In this document: piece by piece, positions 12,003-27,600 of the stretch
Layout: each line of letters begins with the position of its first letter
Numbering within the stretch: position 1 is the first letter of the stretch
Source: Mangifera indica
Taxonomy: Eukaryota > Streptophyta > Magnoliopsida > Sapindales > Anacardiaceae
Direction: 5' to 3'
Assembly: GCF_011075055.1 (NCBI RefSeq)
Contig: NC_058141.1
Span: forward strand, 19,346,031-19,410,030
Length of the DNA stretch: 64,000 bases
Program-made: the position numbers and the translations under genes
The notes under the pieces: generated by a model
The model's input: only the letters and a program-made list of their open reading frames with translations
What the model was told of the DNA's origin: nothing
The model's database searches: none

Positions 12003-12474
12003 GGGGGCATTTGGTTTGGGTAATGTTTGATTACTAAAATAGAAAGATTACCTTGAAGATAGATTACTTATAAGATTACTGGGTATAAATGATTATTATG
12101 TTTGATAAAATTTGATAGGTATAAATAATTATTGTGTTTGGTTAAAGGTAATAAAAGATTACTAGTAAATTATTTTACTTAAATGCCCTTGAATATAATT
12201 ATTTTTTATATTATTTGTCATATTAATTAAAAATAAATTTCTTTTTATCTCAAAAAATTAATGAATAATAATTTTTCTATAATAAACTCAAGATTACCCC
12301 AGTAATCTTTAAATACCTAAGGTGAAGGTGGTAATCAGATTACCACCTATATTACCTGCTACGTCAGCATTGGTAATAGAAGATTACTGTAATCTTTTAT
12401 TACTGACAAACCAAACAAAGGAATAAAAGATAGATTACTAAGGTAATAATAAATTCCCCCAACCAAACGCATCC
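12003..12474. mobile_element. Tourist-like (PIF/Harbinger) MITE
   Basis: A 472-bp element with imperfect terminal inverted repeats (GGGGGCATTTGGTTTGG on the left; GGATGCGTTTGGTTGGG read inward from the right), flanked on both sides by TTA. A TTA duplication and G-rich ends containing TTTGGTT are the signature of Tourist MITEs mobilised by PIF/Harbinger transposase. The interior is repetitive (many copies of AGATTAC and GTAATC) and has no coding capacity. Confidence 0.88.
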
Positions 12475-12706
12475 TTAGTCTGTCGGGAGATATATGCATG
12501 AACTGTAGATACAAGCAAACAAGCTCTTTGGATCACCGTGAAATAATATATATTTTAGAGTATATTAAAATTTTGTATTATTGGCCGATAGGGCATGATA
12601 AGGGTGGATTTTAAATTTTTTTGAAACTTTGGGATGTTTTAATTTTACAAGAAGATGACGGGTGCATGGAAATTGTGCCCATCTTTATGTAAAAGCTTTT
12701 GGTTTA

Positions 12707-13405
12707 GGCCAAAAGACTTAGTTGCACCCAAGGTATAGCGAAAATTCAAAGTTTCACCTTTTAATTTAAAAAAATTCAAATATCTATCTATAATTTAGAA
12801 AATTAATAATTTTTTTTTCAAAATTAAGTTAGGCTTAAGGGTAAAATCATCATGTAACAATAATATTTAATATTTATATCATTTTTCCTTCTTAATTTGA
12901 AAAACCAATAATTTTTTTCAAAGTTAATTTTGAAAAGTGATAATTCCCTCTACATAGGGTTTCCAATTTCATCGGTGAATTTTTTATCAATGATGACCGA
13001 TCTCTCTCCCTCCTGGTGTCATCTTTCTGGTGCTCAATATCGAATTGATGACGTTTAGATTTTGTTAAATTCATACATCATCGGTCTGATATTGAGTATA
13101 AAAGGGAGAGATGACATCGAGAGGGAAGAGATCGGCTATTGTTAGCAAAAAATTTATTGAAAAAATCGGAAACCCTAGATAGGGGGAAAATGTCATTTTT
13201 TAAAACTTAATTTTGAGAAAAATTATTAATTTTTTAAATTAAGAAGAAAAAATGATATAAATTTTAAATATTATTGTTAAATAATGATTTTGTCCTTAAC
13301 CTTAATTTAATTTTGGGAAAATTATAAGTGAGTATTAAGTTTTTGAAAGTTAGGGATGAGAATTGAGATTTTACAATACCTTGCGTGGGAATAAGTTTTT
13401 TGGCC
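12707..13405. mobile_element. MULE-type MITE, copy 2 (long foldback)
   Basis: A 699-bp inverted repeat with ends GGCCAAAAGACTTAGTTGCA and, on the reverse strand, GGCCAAAAAACTTATTCCCA, followed in both arms by a CACCCAAGGTA-like block. The arms run about 340 bp. The flanks TTTGGTTTA and TTTGTTTTA form a 9-bp duplication with one mismatch. The centre carries short C/T-rich blocks (GATCTCTCTCCCTCC). No transposase is encoded. It shares end sequence and general design with copies 1 and 3, but the interior differs considerably, so it is an older or different subfamily. Confidence 0.82.
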
Positions 13406-13448
13406 TTTGTTTTATTTGATTAGATTACAAAAGCTACATGTTAAATAT

Positions 13449-14763
13449 CACGTGACGTGTTAGGCCGTAGAATATTGTACGTGCCTCTTTTCTGATTCTT
13501 GTATTGTATTTATGTGACGGATTCTTATACATTTATTTGGAAGAGACAAGAATGTTATCACTAATGGAATATCTATTTACTGATGTCCACGTGCTTGGCC
13601 ATATATCGAGGACCCATTACAGCGCGTGGAGACAAACACTTTCTTTTTTCCCTTTAACACGAAATTTGTTGAAATAGCGTATCCTCATTTTTTTTTAATT
13701 TAAAAATACCAAATTCTTATCCACGAAATATTTTTATTAACAAATTCCGTTGGCAGAATTGTTATTATACAGTATTTTTAAAAATTATTTTAACCCTATT
13801 TTTCATTAAAAAGCATTGTTTTATAATTTATTATATTAATTAAATAATTGATACATTATTACAAAGTTTAAGACAAAATGTATTATAATATTGTCATTAT
13901 GTAATAAATTTTAAATTGCAACACGTTATACAAGATTAGATCCGTGGTCACAAATTTTTGGATAATGTGACAGTTATTCCCACACGTGTGTTATGAAAAT
14001 TGGTTAAATTAATAAAATTTAAAAAAAGGATTGTTGATCGGTTCGATATGAATGGTACATATACGTTATTTATGTTTTATTAGACAAACGTATAAAATAA
14101 CGTGCCATATTAAACAATTTAAATAGACGAATACCTTTTATTAAGAGTGAATGATTATTCTAACGGTTATTTGATTTGAATTTTATTTAAGGAGATACTA
14201 TTTATATGACATTATTATCTTTTTAATGTGCTTCGTATGTTTTAAAATTGATTTTGTTGATATTACGATGACACTTGTTTCCGATGAAAAGAAGAGTTTT
14301 TTACGTCAAACTTATCGAAGTAAGAAGAGTTTGATCTTTCTTTATATACATTCAATTTTTAGGTGTTGTGGTTGCTTGATTGAGTAGAATCATGTTAAGA
14401 ATGTGATTTGTCGATTAATGATACGTATATGTATTTCTTGAATGCTGTATAAATGAAGATATTATAATAATTATTATTGATACTCAAATTGATATTTTAC
14501 GTAAATTTATTATTATATCATTATGGATAATTGTTCTGACCCAATAGAATTGAAACATTGGAAGGAATAAGTTGAGCAGAATTTGGGCCTTCACAGGCCT
14601 CAAAGAAACCAATTGGCCCATATTGCTTATGTTCACTCCAATGGAAAGCAAGCCCAATCAAAGTTTGGATATCATGATTTAACAAATCATCCTACATCCA
14701 ACGAAATATGGGCTGCCACGTATTTACTCGATATACTTCCTCCTCAGCCTTAACCGTCACGTG
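13449..14763 (+). promoter_or_regulatory. Four CACGTG G-boxes upstream of BAM2
   Basis: Perfect palindromic CACGTG hexamers occur at 13449, 13588, 13983 and 14758; the nearest is about 310 bases before the BAM2 start codon. G-boxes are bound by bHLH (PIF, MYC) and bZIP (ABF, GBF) factors and often give light, abscisic acid or clock control. Whether all four serve BAM2 is inference. The rest of 13406-15072 is AT-rich and shows no gene. Confidence 0.4.
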
Positions 14764-15072
14764 TACAGTTGATATGAGTCTGTCGCAACTTCACGTACCC
14801 GCTCAAACTTGTAGAATCACGCCCATCGTGTTGGATCTGACGCAAGTCCCTCACGAGTAACGGTTGCTTTAGGCGCCATTTGCTCTTGCATGTCCTCTCC
14901 TCCTCTCTCCGAATCGCTTTTGAATTTATTTGTACTTTGAGTTAGCAGGGAAAGTAACATTAAAAACTCAGTCGGTCCACTTCTCGCTCTTTAAGGTACT
15001 CCACTCACCTATTCTTTTACTCTGTCTGCTTTTCTATCGAAACAAAGAGAGCCCTAGTTTTGCAATTTCGAA

Positions 15073-19466
<4,394 letters not shown>

Positions 19467-19906
19467 TGGTCTTTGTTACACTGCTGAGCTTGAGAGTCAA
19501 CTTCATGTTGCTGTATACAAGTAAAACTTCCAATCATTCACTATCTGGGTTTGTGTCCAGTTGCACAACATTAATGGCTCTTGTAAGTTCTATTTGAGTA
19601 CACTTCATGGATAGTGGATCTGGAATGCATATATCATACAGATGATTGGCAGAGCAGAAGAAATGGGCTTATAAGTACAGTTTGAAAACATGAATCAACC
19701 TTACTAATGTCATGGCCCATTTATTTCTAATCTATGGGACTGTACAACATTGGACAGGAGAATCCTTAGAAATGTACAGTTGAAGAAGCAATGAATCTTC
19801 ATGTTCTTCATCAGACATCAGGCTTTACAATTATGAAACCCAAAAACTGCTCCTTAGTTCATTTGAACCAAAGAAGGCTATTTACAATATCAACATTGTG
19901 AGTCTA

Positions 19907-20970
19907 TCAGACTGGCCTCTTGAAAACCGTTTGCCCAGACTCAACAGCATCAAAGAGACGCCCTACAAATTTATCCCAACTTTCCTTCCTTTTCTTAGAG
20001 GACAAGAATGAAGTTTGCTCGCTTGATACGCCAGAAGCCTCCCCTTCATTGAAGGTTTCATACTGAGAAGGAGAATAAGCCACAGGGATATCCAAAGCAA
20101 CAGCTCTTTGAAGAGCTGCCTTGTATTCCACACTGTGTTCTCCAGCAAGGGACTCCTGCTGTTCCATCCTGTGGTATAGCCAGCCAGGAGCATATAGTCC
20201 CCCTGGATCTTCAAGCATCTTCTCCTCTGGAGTGCACGTATGCTTCAGACACATTATACAGAGTTAGCAAGGCAAACTGCACAAAATGAAGGAAATAGGG
20301 CTGAATTAGTAGCTTACAGGGACAGTAAAGGTGTCTGGATCGAAGAAACTATTGTTGCACAACATTTCCAAAATGACCTTAGCCTTCGGCCTTTGGCCAC
20401 TATAGAGTGATTTGTAAAATCTTTCAGAGCAGTAATCGTTCGAGATAAGAAATCATCCTGATTCATAACAATAATTTGTATCAGAACATAAGCCGTGGTG
20501 GACATCATATAGCCAGGAGAACACAAGCCTACCTCACAGCAGGAGCAATAGCAAAGCATCTGTCCTCTTCCTCTCAATGTTCCCCAACTTGTCTAAGTTT
20601 TGAACTGCAACCAAAACCAACAATGCCGCCACTCCCGCACCCAGAGAATGTCTGGTAAATGTCAATATAATCTGGATTCTTCTCAGGCAAATCCCTCAAT
20701 ACCTCACATTCTACATCCAATAGCCACGGGCAGCCAAAATTGTATCTGTATGCTCATGATCAAGGTAAATCATATACGGAGGCACACAGCATTGTGTTTC
20801 TTCATAGTCTTTCCGCAGGACAAGCCAATCAGGTTGGAACTGGCATGAATTCTTCTACATCAGGTAGGCCCCATTTTAACTTTCTAGGCCTGCAGAGTAG
20901 AGGCATTTCTTCCAAGCCCATCGTTCACAAGCAAGACGGTATGAATGGGAATGCCACAGACGATTGACAT
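19907..20970 (-). pseudogene. Class-3 lipase / calmodulin-binding heat-shock-type protein pseudogene
   Basis: Minus-strand fragments follow the order of the plant lipase family that includes Arabidopsis At3g49050. From the N-terminus these are MSIVCGIP, LACERWAWKKCL, LRKDYEETQ, YMIYLDHEHTD, then the serine-hydrolase elbow RHSLGAG (the family has GHSLGSG), NLDKLGNIERKR, RCFAIAPA, QDDFLSRT, CTPEEKMLEDP, GLYAPGWLYH and the C-terminal QESLAGEHSVEYKAALQRAV. They lie in several frames with stops between. The segment between the LDHEH block and the elbow is largely deleted, and the stretch between LYH and MEQQES, about 70 residues in relatives, is gone. It cannot make an active lipase. Only the last 115 codons remain open. 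Confidence 0.78.
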
Positions 20971-21475
20971 AGATGCCTACGGATTAAGTAAAATGGCCTA
21001 ATGTAACAATGAGAGAAGAATTATCCAATATAATTTGCAGGTTGGGTAAAAGTTCAACTGAGTATAAACTAAATGTTCAGATGGACGAACAGAGCTGATA
21101 TTAGAAAAAACAAAGAAGAAAAGAGAAAAGGAGATTTTGACGGCTATATACAATGATCAAGTTAAAGAAACTGAATAGTTTGTAAAGACTCAGTTAATTC
21201 TTAGCACAGGTAAGAAAAAGTCACAACCCATTAGGTGCACACGTTTTTTAGTATAAAAATAGGTATATATTTTATGTATTATTATGTGATTTGATACTAT
21301 TTTATTATTAATTTAAAATTATCAAATTATATAATGATATATAGTAAATATATTTATTTATATATTTAAAATAAAAATATTTACTTATAGTTAGAAAAGG
21401 GCAATTGCACAAGCAATGCCATGGGTGTACGATAATTCTTAATAAACTGATGGTGATCTATTCAGGCCAACATGG

Positions 21476-21641
21476 TGGGCTGGGTCGATGCCAACGCTTT
21501 TGGACTTGAAGCCCAAATGGTAATGTAGGTATAGGACGGAATCAGGATCCAGGCCCATTTATAAGGGTATTAATGTCATTTCATATCTCCACACTACTCG
21601 AATTTTTAACGCGTGCATATCTTCCTGAACTAAAAACCCTA
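21476..21641 (+). promoter_or_regulatory. Ribosomal-protein promoter: site II motifs and telo-box
   Basis: TGGGCT (21476), AGCCCA (21510) and GGCCCA (21552) are site II elements bound by TCP factors. AAACCCTA at 21634-21641 is a telo-box. This pairing is typical of plant ribosomal-protein promoters and lies just ahead of the probable leader of the eL36 gene. Two introns seem to split that leader: donor GTAAGA at 21671, and GTGAGA at about 21801 with its acceptor just before the start codon. Confidence 0.65.
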
Positions 21642-22796
21642 GCTTCATTTGTAGGCGGCTTCAGTGGAAGGTAAGACAATCCTCTCAGGGGTTCAGACCT
21701 AGCTACTGAGTTTTTCATCTTTAAATTTGAGTGACTAAAATTTTCTTTCTTTATCTTGCAGTTAGATCTTCCCGCTAAATCGTAATTGGAGCTGTTTGGT
21801 CGGTGAGAAAATGCGCTGTTACCGCTTCATTTACTTTGAAGTTCTCTCTCATTTTTTCAACCTAGTTATAAGTTCTTATAGACGCAAAAAATGTCTGTGA
21901 AATGTTGAAGTGACTTTTATATCTTATTAGGTTATTTGATAATGTAAGCTTTAGCAAGTCTTTTGTAGTTGCGTATGGTATATTTCCTTTATTCTTAGTA
22001 AATGTTATATTTTCTTTGTTTCTCTTTCTTAGTTAGTGACAAAGCAAAGTAGGGAAAAATGAATTTAGTTTTAAACCTTTTTATTCGCATTTAAGTACTT
22101 TCGACCCTCTTGTTCACTTATTAGGTAAGAAAATATTTTGGGCTCTTATGTTGTAGTTGATACCTGTCCACCGTTTTGACATTATTGCATATCGTTATGT
22201 TTTCAATTAAAGGAAGTCTCTTCTTTTGGGCGTTTAGTGATTCCAAACTGTCACTGTTGGATATTTTGGGCTCCTAATAATGGTCTTACAATCTAGGCAA
22301 TCAGCTTTTGATACTATGTCAATCAATATGAAAAAGAAGAAAGATTAGGATTTGTTGTTTTGATTTTGTAAGTGTAAATCATATGTTGAGTTTAATGTGT
22401 TTAGTTGGATTGATGCACATAGTACTATGGTGAGATCAGTTATATGTCTATCTTTATTTTTGCTATGTTCATGTTGTGCATTGCGAATAAACTACTTAGC
22501 ATCAGTTAAAAATATGGTAGAATCTAGATTCACCATGATGCAACTCACTTAATGGATCACATGTGTGTGGGATACTTTTTATTTCTTTTCTTATTAAATA
22601 AATAGAGTTTATTTATTAAAGAATGGGTTTTATTGGTATAACTTATTTCATAATGTTCTGAAGGCCTATTATGACCATTTGAAGGTCACCTTTGTGGATC
22701 TTATTTAGCTTGAGATGTAACTTTTAACATAATAGTTTCTATTGGGCAAATGCATTTTTCCCTGATATATGGCATTGGTATTGTTGCTTCCAGGCA

Positions 22797-23461
22797 ATGG
22801 CTCCAAAGCAGCCAAATACTGGTCTTTTTGTTGGTCTAAATAGAGGACATGTTGTAACCAAGAAGGAGTTGGTTCCTCGCCCATCTGACAGAAAGGGGGT
22901 AAGTTTCTTACAATGGTAATTTTTTTTTTAGCTCAAACTATCATGTTGCATGATTGGCGGGCACTGTTTTAGCTTTAGTTTGTTGTCATGTATACAAGAT
23001 GTTCTCCACATACATTGGGTTTTCATCATATGTTTTTCTGATTAAAAAAGGTAGATTTTCTTTGAATTACTCTTATCTTTATGGTACTTGTTATTGATGT
23101 ATACTAGATTTTTCTTATATTTCATCCAGAAAACTAGTAAGAGAGTCCATTTTGTGAGGAATGTCATAAGGGAGGTTGCTGGCTTTGCTCCTTATGAGAA
23201 GAGGATTACTGAACTTTTAAAAGTTGGGAAGGATAAGCGTGCTTTGAAAGTGGCAAAGAGAAAGTTGGGGACCCATAAGAGAGCCAAGAAGAAGCGTGAG
23301 GAGATGTCCAATGTTTTGCGCAAGATGAGGTAGCTGACTGCTGATATTCTTTTCGGGTGTTGGTTTTTTTTTTTTTTTTGGTATGTGTGGTTGAGCTAAT
23401 TTAAAATTGTGTTTGGCCTGGACTTTTCAGATCAGCTGGAGGTGGAGAGAAAAAGAAGTGA
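22797..23461 (+). CDS. RPL36: 60S ribosomal protein L36 (eL36)
   Basis: Three coding exons (22797-22898, 23130-23329, 23431-23461) encode 110 residues, the usual length in plants. The protein starts [20 protein letters not shown]. It continues with [18 protein letters not shown] sequence (here [19 protein letters not shown]), [19 protein letters not shown] and the tail [10 protein letters not shown]. eL36 is a small basic protein of the large cytosolic ribosomal subunit. The ATG lies five bases after a CAG acceptor, so the leader is spliced. The last exon has only ten codons, joined through a split arginine codon. Confidence 0.95.
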
Positions 23462-24648
23462 ATTCTGCCTAGATTTCTCCCAGCATTATGATTAGCCTGT
23501 GCACTTTCTATTTTGGAAGTTGAAATTTTGTTCAGTTTTTGACTGTATTTAACGGAAGATTTCAGCCATTGAAAATTTTCAATTCTACTTGTGTCATTAA
23601 AGTTAGTATTTTGGAAATTTTACTCTCTTTTAAAGTTGAGTAAAGAATTCTGCCTCGTCTTTAATTCCTATTTGAAGTTAACTGGATTTCGACTTTCCGG
23701 ATTAAAAACCATATATGTGTGTGCTTATTTGTGAGTTGTTGATCCGCCATAAATTATTATATCGTCTGGGTGTGGTTGGTTAGTAAAGAGTTGAGAGAGC
23801 TACAATTAACAAAAAAATATATACATTCAACAAGTGACTCCTCCTGTATGGCGATGATTTCTGTTTTATTTTTCCAATAGAAACAGCTTGTCAAGTAATT
23901 CAATACCTGATATCCCTCTGGCATCTGATTTGTATGAAGTTAAATTCAAACATGAATGAAATGAGTTAAATTTAAGCCAAACATTTTTATAAATGAATTG
24001 AATTGGATCTAAAGTTTTACAGTTAATTTCCAATTGGGTGTTGTTAGATTGAAACAATAACAATCTCAAAGTCGTCAACATTTTTTGACAGTAACTAGTT
24101 CATTAAAATCATGTGTTGTAAATCCAGAGAGATTGGTTTAAGTGATGAAAGGTAATATCATTAACAAATATTCGAAGGCTTAAATGATATAAAGTTAATG
24201 ATCATTTATAAACGCGTGGGTTCGGATAATATTAACGTGGTGGATGCGGACCCTAAGGCTTATCGCGAGTCGCGAATAAAAAAAAAAAAAAAAGAAATCA
24301 CGTGCTGTATATGTAGTGATTAAAACATTAATTTAATGCGAAAAATTAAACTTATTTTCTATTTTATGGAAGGATTTATGAATTGTCATATCGGCCATCT
24401 CTTGCTTAATGAAGTGGACCCATCTCGTATCAACCAGCATACGTCAAGTCAACTAGATTTGACGGCCGAGAGTTCGAACCAAAAAAAAAAAACAACGGCG
24501 CTTCTTTTTATTTTTGGTTCACAACAGCGCTTCTTTAATTGAACTGAAGCATGAATAATTGTTTTCATAAACAAACAAAGACAGAGCAGAAGAAAAACTG
24601 AACCTGTAATTGAATATCAGCTATTCGCCCGCTTGCAAATCACGCCTG
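23462..24648. other. Intergenic region between eL36 and acyl-CoA thioesterase
   Basis: The left part is the eL36 3' untranslated region. The rest is AT-rich with A-tracts near 24280 and 24480 and holds the thioesterase promoter. No gene or repeat is supported. Confidence 0.5.
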
Positions 24649-27600
24649 ATGAACACCGAAGAAGGTGATTTATGATTAAACTTACTTTATTAATTCTTTG
24701 GTTTTAGTATCTTTGAAAACAAAGCACAGAAATCAAACACAGATTTGGAATATGAGTTCATCATCATTTGTGATTTTCTCTTACGGCTTCTCGGGAACTA
24801 TTAATTGGATATGCAATTGAGTTTTTATATTTGTGATTTTGGTCAAGTTCTCCTTACCAACATTTCTAATTGGTTGTTTGTGTACTTCTTTTGTTTGGCT
24901 TTTCAGTCATCGAGTTCTTGGGATGTGTTCCTTTGTTGCAAAGGCTACCCAGTTCTTCTCTCAAGAAAATCGCTGAAGTTGTCCTTGTTGAACGCTACGG
25001 TTGATTTTTCGTTGGAGATTATTTGTTTAAGTTATATGTTAATTTTATTCAATGAAACCAGTCTCTTTTTACTTGTATTCTTAAGTTTATCACCCACAAA
25101 CCTTTGTAAACTACAAGTTTCTGATTTGCATTTTTAATTATCAAATTTGATTCCGTACAAGGCAAATTGCTATTAGTTTATTTATTTTCATTTTTTTAAT
25201 TTTCTGTTTGAATGTGATTGAATATGTTTCTTTACAGAGGAAGGAGAGCATATTATCCGCGATGGGGAAATTGGGAAGGGAATTTATTTCATATGGGAAG
25301 GAGAGGTTAGCTTGCTTTGTAAAAATGTAGCGTCTGTTTTTTATGTAACATGTAAAAGTCATTTGGCCAAAGTTCAATTTTGTTTTTCACAGGTTGAAGT
25401 AAATGGGTCAGTTCATGCTGAGGAAGAAGATCGGCCTGAGTTTCAGTTGAAACGATACGATTACTTTGGTCATGGTAAGATTGATCTTCTCTGTTTTGAT
25501 TGTAGGCTGTTTTGCTTTTTCCTATTACTCCTATACAGTTCTTTCTTGTTTGCAATCTATTGTGAGAATGGAGTTATGAGCATCAATAAATGGGATGCTT
25601 TAGTTGTTGTCAAACACATTCTGGCCGTTGCAGTCAGAGGAATTTTTTTTTCTTAATTACTATTGTACAATTCTTTTATGTTTTCCACAATAAGATGTAA
25701 AAATGGAGGGCTTATCACTCATTACTTGTAGGGGATTTGATATTTTTACTGTGACATGGCTATCAGTAAGTTAGCTGGTTGACATTTTATATTATGAATA
25801 ATTGGTTGTGCATTCTAGGGTTTTCTATGAAACCCGTGAGTTTTTACTTCATCTAATCGTGACGTTGATTAATAGGTATATCCATATTTTCCTTCTGGTA
25901 TTATTTTCATTTGAATATGTGCTAGGACATGTTTGCATGACTAGAGTTAGATTGTAAGTCCACAAGTATATGACAATATTAGCCAAAGATCGTGATGAAG
26001 ATATTGTGTTTGGAAGAATAATCAGAAATTCCTCTGCAGGTGTATCCACATTATTTCAGCAGGGAGATGTAATTGCTTTGACTAAGGTAGCTACCCTTTT
26101 TTATTTTTAATTTGCGTGATTTTTTATAATTAAATCATGCTTATTGCTCCAACTTATGATAATGATTTCAAAATGGGCCTCTTGTTGTGATGTCTTTCTT
26201 AACAGCTGACCTGCTTAGTGCTGCCTCATGAACATTGCAATTTACTTGAAACACACTCTATCTGGAGTGCAAAAAAGACAGATGATACATGCTCACTTGT
26301 GGAGAAAATATTGCACTTGGATCCAATAGAAGTATGTTTCTTCTCTTCAGTTTGAATTAACAATCCTCTAAGCTTGATGCTTATGCTTGTGCCAGTGATT
26401 TTTTTTGTATAAGTTGTTTCTTTGATGATTTTCTAAGGTTGATATATTCCAAGGGATTACTTTGCCAGATGCTCCAAAATTTGGGAAGGTTTTTGGAGGA
26501 CAGTTTATTGGACAGGCAAGACAAGCTTCTATCAGTCTCCTATGTGTGCATGTGCCGCCTTCTCTTTTGTGTGATTGAAATGCTAAGAAGCAAACTTCTT
26601 CCAATGCTTGTAGGCTATTCCAAATTTGTTTTAAGAATCTGAAAATCGTGGTTACCATGTTGGAATGATCCACAGAGTTAGTAGTGACTATAAGATGACT
26701 TTTGTGGATTTAGTAAAAATGATTCTCTCTTGGAGTTTCTAAAAATCAGAACACTACCTTCATGGGAAAGAAAGTCCAAATTTTGAGAGGTGTGCCTGAT
26801 TTTTAAATAGTGGAATTGTTGTTTCTCCACAGAATCTAAGTGTATTCATGACAGGTCAACAGTGTGGTTAATACTGCTAATTGAATCACATAAAGAATAT
26901 ATTCTTGTAATCGGTTATCTTATTATTTTGAATATTAATCAGCTTTCTTAAACTATGTGATGAGACATGCAGGCACTGGCTGCAGCGTCAAAAACTGTTG
27001 ATTGTCTTAAACTTGTCCATAGTGTTCATTGCTATTTTCTTCTAGTTGGGGATTCTGACAGTAAGTACACATCTGTGAGCTTCAGGATCTTAACAGAAGC
27101 CTCTAATAGATTGATGGAGTGACATTTAAAAGTGAGAAATTTATTTGTTGTGTCAATGGATATATACTTTTGCAGTGCCGATTATATACCGAGTTCACCG
27201 TGTAAGAGATGGCAACAGCTTTGCGACCAGAAGAGTAGATGCAATACAAAAAGGAAATATTGTATTCACATTGCTTGCTTCTTTTCAAGTTAGTTACACC
27301 TCTTAATTTCTATATTGCAGATATTCTGTATCTTTTTTTTTATAGCTATATTCTTTATCTTTAGCGGGTTCAGTGTATTGCTGATCTTGATTGTTTGTGA
27401 GGGGCCAGAATATTTCATTTTTAATTTTTACTAGTGAGGAATCAACATTATAATATCTTAATAATTTAAACTATTTGGCTTTATTGGCATTATTGTGAAA
27501 AGCCAAGGTCAACTTTAAATGCTGATTGATTTGAAATGACAATTTTATTGAAGCTTTAGTGTCTTGATTTCATTACCATAGTTATCTGCTAGTTAACATG

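Noticed and set aside
25312..25656. 114-codon open frame
   Set aside because: It reads through exon 4 of the thioesterase gene and its introns. Only the exon part is coding.
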